A stretch of 64,000 nt of DNA from positions 109,518 through 173,517 of the forward strand of contig NZ_VYGV01000025.1 of NCBI RefSeq assembly GCF_013387465.1, given 5' to 3'. The stretch comes from Hydrogenophaga aromaticivorans (GTDB taxonomy: Bacteria > Pseudomonadota > Gammaproteobacteria > Burkholderiales > Burkholderiaceae_C). Both the position numbers and the translations under genes were made by a program. The notes beneath the pieces are model-generated. The model saw only the letters and a list, made by a program, of their open reading frames with translations, ran no database searches and was not told the DNA's origin. Shown in pieces: positions 17,196 through 25,965 of the stretch; within the stretch, counting starts at the first letter, position 1, and each line of letters begins with the position of its first letter.

Positions 17196-18169
17196 GAGTC
17201 CTGTTTTCCACGTATCCGATGGCGTTTCACACGCCAGGCGGAGGCGAAGTCCAGCTGCTGGCCTATCGGGACCATCTGCCGCAGATCGGGGTCGATGTCA
17301 CCCTGTTTGATCTGTGGAATCCACGCTTTGATCAGCACGATGTGGTTCACTTTTTTTCGTGCGTTGGCGGCTCGGTGCACTTCTGTCACTTCGTCCGCAA
17401 CTTGCGAAAGCCCCTGGTCATCACGTCCAGCCTCTGGATCACCGAAGAAACCAGGCACCTTTACCCGATTGATGAGATCCGCCATCAGCTCTCGCTGGCA
17501 GACCGGGTGATCACCAACTCGGAGATGGAAAGCGACACCCTGGCCCGGGTTCTGGAACTGGACCGATCGAAGTTCGCAGCGGTCTACAACGGTGTGGACG
17601 AGGTCTTCCAGAAGAGGCCCACTCCGGATCTTTTTCGCTCCACGTTCAACGTTCGGGGCCAGTTTGTGCTCAACGTCGGCAACATCGAGCCGCGAAAGAA
17701 CCAGCTGGGCCTCGCCCAGGCCATGGCATCGATGCCCGATCACGAACTGATCCTGATCGGTCACATCCGGGACGCGGCCTATTTCGACAAGGTCAAGGAA
17801 GCGGCGCCAGAGGGGCGGTTTCGGTACCTGGGGCCGCTGGACCACCATTCCGAGTTGCTCCGCTCCGCCTACCAGGCCTGTGACCTGTTTTGCCTGCCCA
17901 GCACACTGGAAACGCCGGGTTTGGCCGCGCTCGAAGCGGCTACCCAGGGTTGCCGCCAGGTCATCACGGAGGAGGGTTCGACCCGGGAGTATTTTGGTGA
18001 CGAGGCCATCTATGTTTCGCCCAAGGACCCTCAAGCGATCGCCTCTGGACTGAGGCAGGCCCTGTCGATGCCAGCGCCGACCGCTACACAGGCGGGCCAG
18101 ATCTACGAGCGCTTCGCCTGGATCCGCGTCGTCGAAAAACTGAAGTCGATCTATGAAGGCGTCATCTGA
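17192..18169 (+). CDS. Glycosyltransferase family 4
   Basis: A 325-residue GT-B transferase starting RVLFSTYPMAFHTPGGGEVQ. The donor domain has LNVGNIEPRKNQLGLAQAM (about residue 160) and the E-x7-E in LETPGLAALEAA (about 240). I choose the TTG at 17192 because it sits in a TTGA overlap with the previous stop, with GGTGGTGAAGAA just upstream; GTG at 17165 is the alternative. It is a paralogue of the gene at 23340 (same EP-x-KNQL motif and the same order of elements). Added sugar unknown; position between two RgpF-type genes suggests rhamnose-rich glycan assembly. Confidence 0.85.
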   Translation: MRVLFSTYPMAFHTPGGGEVQLLAYRDHLPQIGVDVTLFDLWNPRFDQHDVVHFFSCVGGSVHFCHFVRNLRKPLVITSSLWITEETRHLYPIDEIRHQLSLADRVITNSEMESDTLARVLELDRSKFAAVYNGVDEVFQKRPTPDLFRSTFNVRGQFVLNVGNIEPRKNQLGLAQAMASMPDHELILIGHIRDAAYFDKVKEAAPEGRFRYLGPLDHHSELLRSAYQACDLFCLPSTLETPGLAALEAATQGCRQVITEEGSTREYFGDEAIYVSPKDPQAIASGLRQALSMPAPTATQAGQIYERFAWIRVVEKLKSIYEGVI

Positions 18170-20873
18170 TATGGCTACCACGCAACTTGTCCACGAGGGA
18201 TCGCTCCATCAGTCTGGCCATGCAACGGCCTGCGTGTTTGCGCACACAGCCGGCAGCGAATTCATCGGCGAGTACGTTTTCCACTATCTGCAGTGCCTGA
18301 AGCAGATCGGTTGCACCAGCGTGTTTTGTTCCAGCGCCGTGCAGCTCCGGCCCGAGGACCTGGCACGCCTGCAGACACTGTGTCACCAGGTTGTCCTGGG
18401 TGTTCCGCCTGGCCATCTGTTCCATGCATACCGTGCAGGCCTGGGTCTGCTGCAAGCCGACAAGGACAGCTGGGACAAGGTTGTGTTCACGCACGACCAG
18501 CTGTACGGCCCGCTGAACGATCTGAGCCCTTTGTTGCGCTTTGGTGACGAACGGGACCTTGATATCTGGAGTGCCTCGGACGGGTTTGCCAGCGGGTACT
18601 ACCTGCACAGCGATTTCCTGGTCATGCGGGCAGAGGCTTTGGCGCACCCATCCGTCCGTGAATTCTGGGACCTCCTCCCAGCCCTGCTGCCCGAGGCCGG
18701 GAACACGGAGAGCCACCGTGCATCGCTTCGCCAGATCGAGATGGACGCCTGCACCCGATTCACCGATGGCCTGTTGAGGTTGGGAGCTTTCTGCAGCGTG
18801 TCCGATGTGCGGCGCCATGTGGCCGAAGTGCTGGCCTCCCAACTGCCAGACCGTTCTTCAATCCGGCGCCGGTTGCTGGACGGTGTGAACGTGCGTCAGG
18901 ACGTGCGCCAAGCCTACTGGGACCTGATTGTTGAGACGTTCCGTTATCCCTTCATTCATGCGGATCTGCTGCGACACAATCCCCTCGGCGTCGACATGGA
19001 TGGGTGGGATACCCTGGTCCAACGGCAGGCCGGCTACGACGTTGACCTGATCGGCCAGGATCTTCGCGAATTCCACCACGCCGACACGTCGAAGCAACTG
19101 GCCTGGCTGCTGGATGAAGTCGAAACACCAGCGGGTATTCGGCTCCCCTATTTCCTGACGCAGCTCCTGACCACCTGGCCCGATCTTGAGGAAAAGCTGA
19201 ACATCGGGGTGGCCACCGAAGAGGCTGTTCTCAACTCCATGGCGTTTTGGGAACATCCCCAGCGCAAGGCGATGCCGGACCTGGACTGGCCGGCCTCCAA
19301 TCGATTCCCGGATGTGGTTTACGAACCCGCTCCGGGCATCGTCCAGGACTCGGCCCTGCCCATCACCAAAGGGGCCCTGGCCGTCTGGCGAACGCGGACA
19401 GATATTCAATCCTTCGACCTGAATACCTTCCTGGGCCGGCAGCAATTCACCCACTGGCGCCTCACGCTGGGCCAGCTGGAGTATCGATTCCTGGCGCTGA
19501 CCGACCGGGACATCGCCCACCTACATGCCCCGTGTCAGGTGTTCGCCGGCAGGATCTCGCACTTGCCCAATCTGGCACTGCTCTCCGCCATCTTCCACAC
19601 CACGGCAAGCATTGTTCAGCAACTGCAAGAAGGCGATGTCGCGGCCTATGAGCAGTGGTGGCCGTGGAAACAGGTCGAACTGACTGCGATGCTGGATGGC
19701 CTGGTCAAACATCCCCCGCTGAAGAAATCGGGTTTCCGTGCGGGTTTGCCGCGGGGGACGCGCCACGAACGGGGTGTCAATGTGGTGGGCTTGCCCAATG
19801 GCCAGTTTGGTGTTGGCGAGGACGCACGAACCGCCACGCGGGCGCTGCTGCGCGCCGGGGTAGACACTTGCGTGTGCCCCGCACCCATAGGCGCCCTGAC
19901 AACGGTGTACAAACCCGAGTGGACCGATGACCTCGTCTCCAGCACACCCAAGTCCAGGACCAACCTGATCTGCCTGCCGGCAGCGGACACCTACCAGCTC
20001 ATCCTCAAGGGCTGGGCGCCGGTGCTTGCGGGCCGCTACAACATCTGTGCATGGCAGTGGGAGCTGCCTGTCTGGCCCAAGAGATGGGTTCCGTTGCTGA
20101 ACATCCCGGACGAGATCTGGGCACAGTCCCGCTATGTGGCCGACATGTTTGCCAAGACCACCGACAAACCGGTCACCTACATGCCGCTGTCCATCGACAA
20201 GCCGGTGTTTTCACCCAGGGGAAAAGCCTTTTTCGGCATACCGGACAACGCCTACACGTTCTTGTCCGTGTTCGACTGCAATTCGTGGATCAAGCGCAAG
20301 AACCCGATGGGTGCGGTCAAGGCATTTGCCACTGCGTTCCCCCCCGGGCGCGCTGACGTTCGACTGGTGGTCAAGATCATGAACTCCCAGGCATCCATTC
20401 CAGAGTACCAGGAGCTTCTGGCACAAGTGGCCAAGGACTCGCGGATCATCCTGATCGACAAGTTCCTGCCGCGCAACGACATGCTCGCGCTCATCGACGC
20501 ATGCGACGTTTTTGTTTCACTGCATCGATCGGAGGGTTTTGGCCGCGTGATCGCCGAGGCCATGTACATGGGCAAGCCCGTGATATCGACCAACTACTCC
20601 GGCAGTGTGGACTTCGCGTTCGAGGGCACCGCGTACACCGTTGACGGACCGCTGGTGTCGTTGCGGCAGGGTGACTACGTCGAATTCGAGGGCCAGTACT
20701 GGATGGATCCGGACCTAGATGATGCAGCCGCTGCCTTCAGGCGCTGTGTGGAAGACGAACTCCGAACGCAAACTATTGCTCTGGCGGGGCAACGACAGAT
20801 ATCGGAGAACCACACCATCCAGAAAATAGCTTGCAGATATCTTGAGCGCCTCAAAGCACTCAACATCGATTGA
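18153..20873 (+). CDS. RgpF-like / GT4 glycosyltransferase fusion
   Basis: 906 residues (ATG at 18153; an ATG at 18171, one base after the previous stop, is equally possible). Residues about 20-320 look like an RgpF domain (CVFAHTAGSEFIGEYVFHYL, VVFTHDQLYGPLNDL), but the family's N-x-G-x-D-F-x-x-Y motif is replaced by PPGHLFHAYRAG. The middle (about 320-530) has no assigned fold. Residues about 545-900 form a GT-B transferase with NVVGLPNGQFGVGEDAR, LSVFDCNSWIKRKNP and LHRSEGFGRVIAEAMYMGKPV carrying the E-x7-E. The two modules probably act in sequence or as a processive pair. Its TGA overlaps the TTG of the next gene. Confidence 0.82.
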   Translation: MKASSDMATTQLVHEGSLHQSGHATACVFAHTAGSEFIGEYVFHYLQCLKQIGCTSVFCSSAVQLRPEDLARLQTLCHQVVLGVPPGHLFHAYRAGLGLLQADKDSWDKVVFTHDQLYGPLNDLSPLLRFGDERDLDIWSASDGFASGYYLHSDFLVMRAEALAHPSVREFWDLLPALLPEAGNTESHRASLRQIEMDACTRFTDGLLRLGAFCSVSDVRRHVAEVLASQLPDRSSIRRRLLDGVNVRQDVRQAYWDLIVETFRYPFIHADLLRHNPLGVDMDGWDTLVQRQAGYDVDLIGQDLREFHHADTSKQLAWLLDEVETPAGIRLPYFLTQLLTTWPDLEEKLNIGVATEEAVLNSMAFWEHPQRKAMPDLDWPASNRFPDVVYEPAPGIVQDSALPITKGALAVWRTRTDIQSFDLNTFLGRQQFTHWRLTLGQLEYRFLALTDRDIAHLHAPCQVFAGRISHLPNLALLSAIFHTTASIVQQLQEGDVAAYEQWWPWKQVELTAMLDGLVKHPPLKKSGFRAGLPRGTRHERGVNVVGLPNGQFGVGEDARTATRALLRAGVDTCVCPAPIGALTTVYKPEWTDDLVSSTPKSRTNLICLPAADTYQLILKGWAPVLAGRYNICAWQWELPVWPKRWVPLLNIPDEIWAQSRYVADMFAKTTDKPVTYMPLSIDKPVFSPRGKAFFGIPDNAYTFLSVFDCNSWIKRKNPMGAVKAFATAFPPGRADVRLVVKIMNSQASIPEYQELLAQVAKDSRIILIDKFLPRNDMLALIDACDVFVSLHRSEGFGRVIAEAMYMGKPVISTNYSGSVDFAFEGTAYTVDGPLVSLRQGDYVEFEGQYWMDPDLDDAAAAFRRCVEDELRTQTIALAGQRQISENHTIQKIACRYLERLKALNID

Positions 20874-22153
20874 ACAAGTTGCCGATATCGAACTTACCCA
20901 AGCTGTACCACCAAGCCTTGCCGGAGATCACCTTGTCATTGCCATTGTTTTTCATTCATCCGCCCAAGAGTGGAGGATCAACCGTACGCACATTTTTTGA
21001 CCTCAATCTGGGTTCGAACCAGTTCTCTGACTTCCTGTGGAATCGTCCACGCTGGAACAATTGCAAGCAAAAATTTTCAATCTCTAAATTCGGTGGTGGT
21101 CATTTCTCATTTGGCTATCACCGTGCCCTGAAGATGGCCGTGAACTACACCACCATTCTGCGGGATCCGCTGGCTCGCCAGATTTCACATTTTCACTATG
21201 CGCGCAGCGGCAAGAATGGTGAAGTTTCCCAGGGAGTCCCCATTTCCCTCATGGAAGCAGGCGCCATGCGGGGCGACATCTCCATAGATGAATGGGTCAG
21301 TGAATCCTATGATGACCTGAATCTGTTCACGAAGATGGTGTCTGGCCATCCAAATCCGGACACAACCAGCCTGCAGGTCGCCAAGAACAACTTACGCGCT
21401 CACTTCCTCGCTGTCGGTACCTGCGAAGACATGAGCAGCTATTTGTTGCGGCTCTGTGCAACCGGTGGTCTTCAGATGCCTTTCTTCGTGGAGGCCAACC
21501 GCGCCCATCCAAAATCGCCCGTCTCCCCTGTTTCAGATGCTGCCAAACGCAAGTTTCTGGAAACCAATCGGCTGGACGTCGAACTCTACACAGAAGCCTC
21601 CACACTGATTGCACAGGACGAGCAGTCCTATGGTCCGGCGTTCGCGGATGCACTTGAGCAGGTGAAGCAAATACAACGGCAAATCAATTCGATGCCCAAC
21701 CCCCATGTGCACGACTCGTTTGCATTTGGGTTCAACGATGAACATCTTTCCAAGGTTCGAACATTCATCAAGGACTGCAACCTGGACGCCATACAGCACT
21801 TCCTGACGCAAGCTCGCGAGGCGAAATATCACGGGAGAGCGGACCTGTATGAAGGGCATGTTGACGGCATTCTGGACGGCGTCGTCCGCGGCTGGGCACT
21901 CAACTTCACGCATCCCGCCGAGGCAGTCCACCTGAAGGTGGTGTGCGGGGATCGTGTCGTCGCGACTGGCCGGACCGGAGAACCTCGTGCGGATGTTCAG
22001 GCGGCAGGGTATGACACGCCCACCTCCGGTTTCAGTATTTCTCTACCCAAGAACATGGTCAGTCCAGAGGAAGATCTGCACGTGCTGATTGAAGGTACTT
22101 CGAACCGTTTCCCCTCCAGTGGTCCCTGGCGTTTGGGCTGGCATCTGGCTTGA
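20870..22153 (+). CDS. Sulfotransferase-like protein with C-terminal GW-type domain
   Basis: 427 residues, TTG start inside TTGA. LFFIHPPKSGGSTVRTFF (about residues 26-43) matches the PAPS-binding loop of carbohydrate sulfotransferases; ILRDPLARQISHFHYAR (about 97-113) matches the 3'-phosphate site R-D-P-x3-R-x2-S-x-F. The family transfers sulfate to sugar hydroxyls. The C-terminus (about 325-420) has GHVDGILDGVVRGWALNF, EPRADVQ and SGFSISLP, the same module seen after the other sulfotransferase-like gene. There is no signal peptide, so it would act in the cytosol on lipid-linked or free intermediates. PAPS-forming genes are not in the window. Confidence 0.78.
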   Translation: MNKLPISNLPKLYHQALPEITLSLPLFFIHPPKSGGSTVRTFFDLNLGSNQFSDFLWNRPRWNNCKQKFSISKFGGGHFSFGYHRALKMAVNYTTILRDPLARQISHFHYARSGKNGEVSQGVPISLMEAGAMRGDISIDEWVSESYDDLNLFTKMVSGHPNPDTTSLQVAKNNLRAHFLAVGTCEDMSSYLLRLCATGGLQMPFFVEANRAHPKSPVSPVSDAAKRKFLETNRLDVELYTEASTLIAQDEQSYGPAFADALEQVKQIQRQINSMPNPHVHDSFAFGFNDEHLSKVRTFIKDCNLDAIQHFLTQAREAKYHGRADLYEGHVDGILDGVVRGWALNFTHPAEAVHLKVVCGDRVVATGRTGEPRADVQAAGYDTPTSGFSISLPKNMVSPEEDLHVLIEGTSNRFPSSGPWRLGWHLA

Positions 22154-22173
22154 CCCTCTCAAATAACCCATCC

Positions 22174-23217
22174 ATGAACACCACGATACGCATCGTCGCG
22201 CCGGACATCCACACGGGTGACGCGGTGGGCAATCATTGCATTCATCTGGCCCAAGATCTGAACGCTGCTGGCCTCCCAACGGCCCTCTATGCTCAGCGGT
22301 CAACGCCCTTGGATGCACCCATCCTGCCGCTGGAAGCGCTGTTTGAGCATGCTCAGGCTGGTGACCGACTGCTGGTCAGTTACTCGATTCACGACCCCTA
22401 TCTGGAGCAGTTGCTGGCCATGCCACAACGCAAGGCCTGCTACTTCCATGGCGTCACACCGCCAGAACTGCTTCGCGAGCACGAGCCTGTCACCGCCGAT
22501 CTCTGCGCTCGTTCAGCCCTGCAGTTCCCGCTGCTGGCACGCTTTGACCTGTTGCTGTTCAACTCCGAGTACAACCGCCGCGACCTGTCGGCATACATCG
22601 ACACGAGCCAGGGCATCGTGATTCCCCCGATCTCGCCCAGCTTCAAGCTTTTCTCGTGGCCCGAGGTGCACCGGGTCGGCGGTGGCGACCCCCTGATCCT
22701 GGTGCTGGGCCGTGTAGTCCCTCACAAACGGATTGAGCAGGCCATCGAACTGACCGCCATGCTTCACAAACGGGGATGCATCGCCAGGCTTGAAGTGGTG
22801 GGCCCCTGCTCAAACGATGGCTACCGCACCCATCTGAACCAGAGGATCGAGGCCCTCGGACTGAGCGCCTATGTGCAGATGCGCGGCATGGTGGACGAGG
22901 AAGCTCTGCAAGACTGCTACGCCAGAGCCTCTGTCTTGCTGTCGACGAGCGAACACGAGGGCTTTTGCGTGCCTGTGCTCGAAGCCATGCACCTGGGCGT
23001 GCCTGTCGTGGTGAGACAGGGAACGGCCGCTGTCGAAGTGGGAGGGAGTGCTGTTCTGGCGTTCTCAACCGCCGACGAGGCTGCTGGTCAGTTGCACAAG
23101 GTTTTGAACGATCAGGGAGCTCGTGACGAACTGGTAAAATTGGGTCGTGAGCGCGCGTCAGCGATGATCCGCCAAGCTTCTGTCGACATCTGGATTCCGC
23201 TCCTGGAACGACTTTAG
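22174..23217 (+). CDS. Glycosyltransferase family 4
   Basis: A 347-residue GT4 enzyme. It opens with IRIVAPDIHTGDAVGNHCIHLA, has LVLGRVVPHKRIEQAI (about residue 180) in the donor domain and the E-x7-E in STSEHEGFCVPVLEAMHLGVPV (about 263). ATG at 22174 is chosen; an upstream TTG at 22150 overlaps the previous stop in a TTGA and may be the true start, as for several neighbours. It is followed by 122 untranslated bases, the largest gap in this stretch. Donor unknown. Confidence 0.86.
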   Translation: MNTTIRIVAPDIHTGDAVGNHCIHLAQDLNAAGLPTALYAQRSTPLDAPILPLEALFEHAQAGDRLLVSYSIHDPYLEQLLAMPQRKACYFHGVTPPELLREHEPVTADLCARSALQFPLLARFDLLLFNSEYNRRDLSAYIDTSQGIVIPPISPSFKLFSWPEVHRVGGGDPLILVLGRVVPHKRIEQAIELTAMLHKRGCIARLEVVGPCSNDGYRTHLNQRIEALGLSAYVQMRGMVDEEALQDCYARASVLLSTSEHEGFCVPVLEAMHLGVPVVVRQGTAAVEVGGSAVLAFSTADEAAGQLHKVLNDQGARDELVKLGRERASAMIRQASVDIWIPLLERL

Positions 23218-23286
23218 GCACCGCTCCAGGCGAACCCCAGGACCTGCGCCCAGCGTTTGTCCTGCTCTCTTGGGATTCCCGCGATT

Positions 23287-23323
23287 CACGACCACCAGGC
23301 CAGGCGCTGTTCGCGTGGTCGTG
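23287..23323. other. Intergenic inverted repeat (possible hairpin)
   Basis: CACGACCAC at 23287-23295 and GTGGTCGTG at 23315-23323 form a perfect 9-base stem with a 19-base loop in the gap before the next gene. No U-run follows, so it is not a clear terminator. A regulatory or transcript-processing hairpin is possible. Confidence 0.35.
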
Positions 23324-23339
23324 CATTGATACCTATAAC

Positions 23340-24308
23340 ATGTCGCCTCCTCGCGTTCTTCTGACCACCTACCACCACGCCTATCTCAAGAAGGCGGGTG
23401 GAGAGTTCGAAATTTTCTCCATTTCGGAGAAGCTCAAACGCCACGGCATGATCGCCGACATCTACGGACCCTTGTCCCGTGGTCTGGAGAGCTATGACGT
23501 GGTGCTGCACTTTTCGGTGCATGGTGGGGGTCTGGATCTGCTCCGCTACATCCACGATCAGGGCAAGCCCATCGCGCTGTGGCCGAATCTCTGGCTCAAC
23601 CGGCCTGCCAACGACATCGGTCAGATGGTGCGCGCCTACACCGACCTGGCCAACGTGGTGATCTTCAAGTCGTCGGCGGAGCAGACCATGTTTTCCAGCC
23701 AGTTCGATCTGCCCGCCGACAAGGTTCGCCGCGTCATCACGCAGGCCGATCCGGTGTATCAGAAGCCGGCACCTGCGGGCCTGTTCCCTGCCCTTTACGG
23801 GCTGGACCGGTATGTGATCGGTGTCGGCATCATCGAGCCCAACAAGAACCAGCTGTCGGTGATCCGGGCCCTCAAGGGCAGGGACATCAAGCTCGTCCTC
23901 ATTGGTGGACATCGCGATACCCAGTACTACAGAACGTGTCAGGCTGAGGGCGGGAACGATGTGCTGTTCATCGAAGCATTGCCGGCCCGCTCCGAGCTGA
24001 TGCGATCGGCATTGCGCGAATCTCGCCTGTTCATCGAGTGCTCGCACGAACCTCCCGGGCTTTCGGCGATCGAGGCCGGTCTGGCCGGCTGTCAACTGGT
24101 GCTCAGCGAATCACCTTGGTCCCGAGAGCATTTTGGCGACCTGGTGCAGTACTGCGACCCGAACAGCCTGGACTCCATTCGCAACGCGATCGATGTCTCG
24201 CTGACCAAGGCGCCTGGCTCGCAGGCTTTGTCACAGCACCTGGTGCAGTATTGCGCCGACGAGTCCATCGAACGGCTGGTCCACATACTCGCGGATATCG
24301 CGGCATGA
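23340..24308 (+). CDS. Glycosyltransferase family 4 (paralogue of gene at 17192)
   Basis: 322 residues. The N-terminus PRVLLTTYHHAYLKKAGGEFE and VLHFSVHGGGLDLLRY correspond to the same elements in the GT4 at 17192. The donor domain shows IGVGIIEPNKNQLSVIRAL (about residue 160) and SHEPPGLSAIEAGLAG (about 240). The family E-x7-E reads E-P-P-G-L-S-A-I-E here, so it is conserved. It ends in ATGA overlap with the histidine phosphatase gene, indicating coupled translation. Duplication and divergence within the locus is likely; the sugar is unknown. Confidence 0.83.
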   Translation: MSPPRVLLTTYHHAYLKKAGGEFEIFSISEKLKRHGMIADIYGPLSRGLESYDVVLHFSVHGGGLDLLRYIHDQGKPIALWPNLWLNRPANDIGQMVRAYTDLANVVIFKSSAEQTMFSSQFDLPADKVRRVITQADPVYQKPAPAGLFPALYGLDRYVIGVGIIEPNKNQLSVIRALKGRDIKLVLIGGHRDTQYYRTCQAEGGNDVLFIEALPARSELMRSALRESRLFIECSHEPPGLSAIEAGLAGCQLVLSESPWSREHFGDLVQYCDPNSLDSIRNAIDVSLTKAPGSQALSQHLVQYCADESIERLVHILADIAA

Positions 24309-24922
24309 GACTGGTGCTGGTGCGACACGGCCTCTCCGAGGCCAATCTGAAGGGTCTGGTGACGGGCACGCCACTGGACGACCTGTCCCCGGCTGGTATC
24401 GAGCAGGTGGATCAAACGCGCCGCTTCCTGGAGCGCATTGACTTCCAGGCCAGGTACTTTTTCACCAGCCAGTGGCTCAGGGCGCAACACAGCGCCCGCA
24501 TCCTGTTTCCAGGCGCCGCCTTCCAGGTGGACCCCCGGCTGGGCGAAACCCATGCGGGGTCGGTGGCCGACATTCGACTGCCCGAATTTCTCACTCAACA
24601 ACCTGACTTCTACGCCAATCACCTGAACCGCTACCCGGATGGTGAGACCCACGCGGAGCTGAATCAGCGTGTGCTGGCCTGGCTCCGGGACATTCAGGAA
24701 CAGTGCGCGGGTACCGTGGTGGCCGTGACGCACGCAGGACCCATTGCCTGCCTGCTGCAACACGCCCTGGGCATCCCCATGGAGCGTTTTCCCAGCCTCA
24801 TCGCATGCAATGCCAGCCTGAGTGTGGTCGACTATGTGTCGGTCGGCGACGCGGGCAAACTGGTGCTGTTTTCCCAGCTACCAGAATCTTCGGCCAGGAC
24901 GTTGATCGGGGTCCCTGCATGA
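24305..24922 (+). CDS. Histidine phosphatase family protein
   Basis: 205 residues of the phosphoglycerate-mutase-like branch 1. LVLVRHGLSEAN (residues 3-14) holds the catalytic His in R-H-G; the second His is in VAVTHAGP (about 139), and the acid/Glu region is GETHAG (about 79). Substrates in the family range from sugar phosphates to nucleotides. It overlaps both neighbours by four bases (ATGA at each end), so it is tightly coupled to two glycosyltransferases. That argues for a job in the glycan pathway, such as dephosphorylating a sugar phosphate or a sulfotransferase by-product, but no specific reaction can be read. Confidence 0.85.
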   Translation: MRLVLVRHGLSEANLKGLVTGTPLDDLSPAGIEQVDQTRRFLERIDFQARYFFTSQWLRAQHSARILFPGAAFQVDPRLGETHAGSVADIRLPEFLTQQPDFYANHLNRYPDGETHAELNQRVLAWLRDIQEQCAGTVVAVTHAGPIACLLQHALGIPMERFPSLIACNASLSVVDYVSVGDAGKLVLFSQLPESSARTLIGVPA

Positions 24923-25965
24923 GCAAGGTCCGCGTCCTCGCCTTGCAGCGTGAATCGCACGTGGCTCCCGGCGTTCCTTCCTTGTCGGTGGCAGCCCGTG
25001 TGACGGAATTGCTGGACTACTTGCAGGACCGGGGTCAGATTGACTACGCCTCGATCTCGGAAAGCGACCCGGCAGCGACCAATGGAGTGCGCTGGGCCGA
25101 TGTGATCATTCTCAGCAAGCATTCTTCCACCGCCGCACTGCAGCTCACCCAATATGGACGCCAGTTGGGCAAGCGCCTCGTCTATGACATTGACGACTGG
25201 ATATTTTCCTTCCCTGAATACAGCGGTGGACGGGCGAAAAACGACAAGACCGGCCTCATTCTGGACATCCTGGAGAACTGCCATGTGGTGACGGTCGCCA
25301 ACCGTCGCCTGCAGGAGAAGATCCGTACCCATGTGCCGGTCACGCACTATGTGCCCAACGGGATGTGGGTCGAGAAGTACGCTCCATCCGGGTTGCCGAC
25401 CATCTGCAAGGAGGCCATTCCGAACAGGATCGTGTTCACGAATGCCGACCTCATCAAGCTGGAGAGTTCCAAGGAGCTGCTGCTGACGGCCCTGCAGGTG
25501 TTCTTTCTCAAGCACCCTCAGTTTGTTCTTGATTTCTACGGTGACCCGTTCCCCGAGATCATTTCGTTGCCCTTTCTGCATTTCACCAACCGCATGCCCT
25601 ATGAGCAGTACATGCACTCGCTCATCTCGGGCAGCTATGCGTTTTCCATCACACCGCTGGGCGCCGGTGAGGACGCAGCCGCATCGGATTTCAATGCCTG
25701 CAAGAACCCCTTCAAGTACCTGAACTACGGGGCCGCGGGCATTCCTGGCATCTACTCGGCATCGCCCATCTACACGCGCTGTATCGCCAACATGGAAACG
25801 GGCATTCTGGTGGAGAACAGCCTGAATGACTGGTCCGAAGCGCTTGAGCATCTGGCGTTTGACCTGAGCCTGCGTGAGCGCATCCGCACAGCCGCCTTTG
25901 ATGACATCATGAACCGGCACCATGTTCGCAAGAGTGCCGAGTCACTCGTTCAGACCTTTGGTTGA
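24919..25965 (+). CDS. GT4-like glycosyltransferase
   Basis: 348 residues. Starts KVRVLALQRESHVAPGVPSL; RLVYDIDDWIFSFPEYSGG (about residues 85-103) is the acceptor-domain D-x-D-D motif found in a group of capsule glycosyltransferases. The donor half has YEQYMHSLISGSYAFSITPLG and FKYLNYGAAGIPGIYS (about 265). The classic E-x7-E is not obvious, so catalytic competence is less certain than for the neighbouring GT4 genes. It overlaps the phosphatase (ATGA) and the next gene (TTGA). Confidence 0.75.
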   Translation: MSKVRVLALQRESHVAPGVPSLSVAARVTELLDYLQDRGQIDYASISESDPAATNGVRWADVIILSKHSSTAALQLTQYGRQLGKRLVYDIDDWIFSFPEYSGGRAKNDKTGLILDILENCHVVTVANRRLQEKIRTHVPVTHYVPNGMWVEKYAPSGLPTICKEAIPNRIVFTNADLIKLESSKELLLTALQVFFLKHPQFVLDFYGDPFPEIISLPFLHFTNRMPYEQYMHSLISGSYAFSITPLGAGEDAAASDFNACKNPFKYLNYGAAGIPGIYSASPIYTRCIANMETGILVENSLNDWSEALEHLAFDLSLRERIRTAAFDDIMNRHHVRKSAESLVQTFG

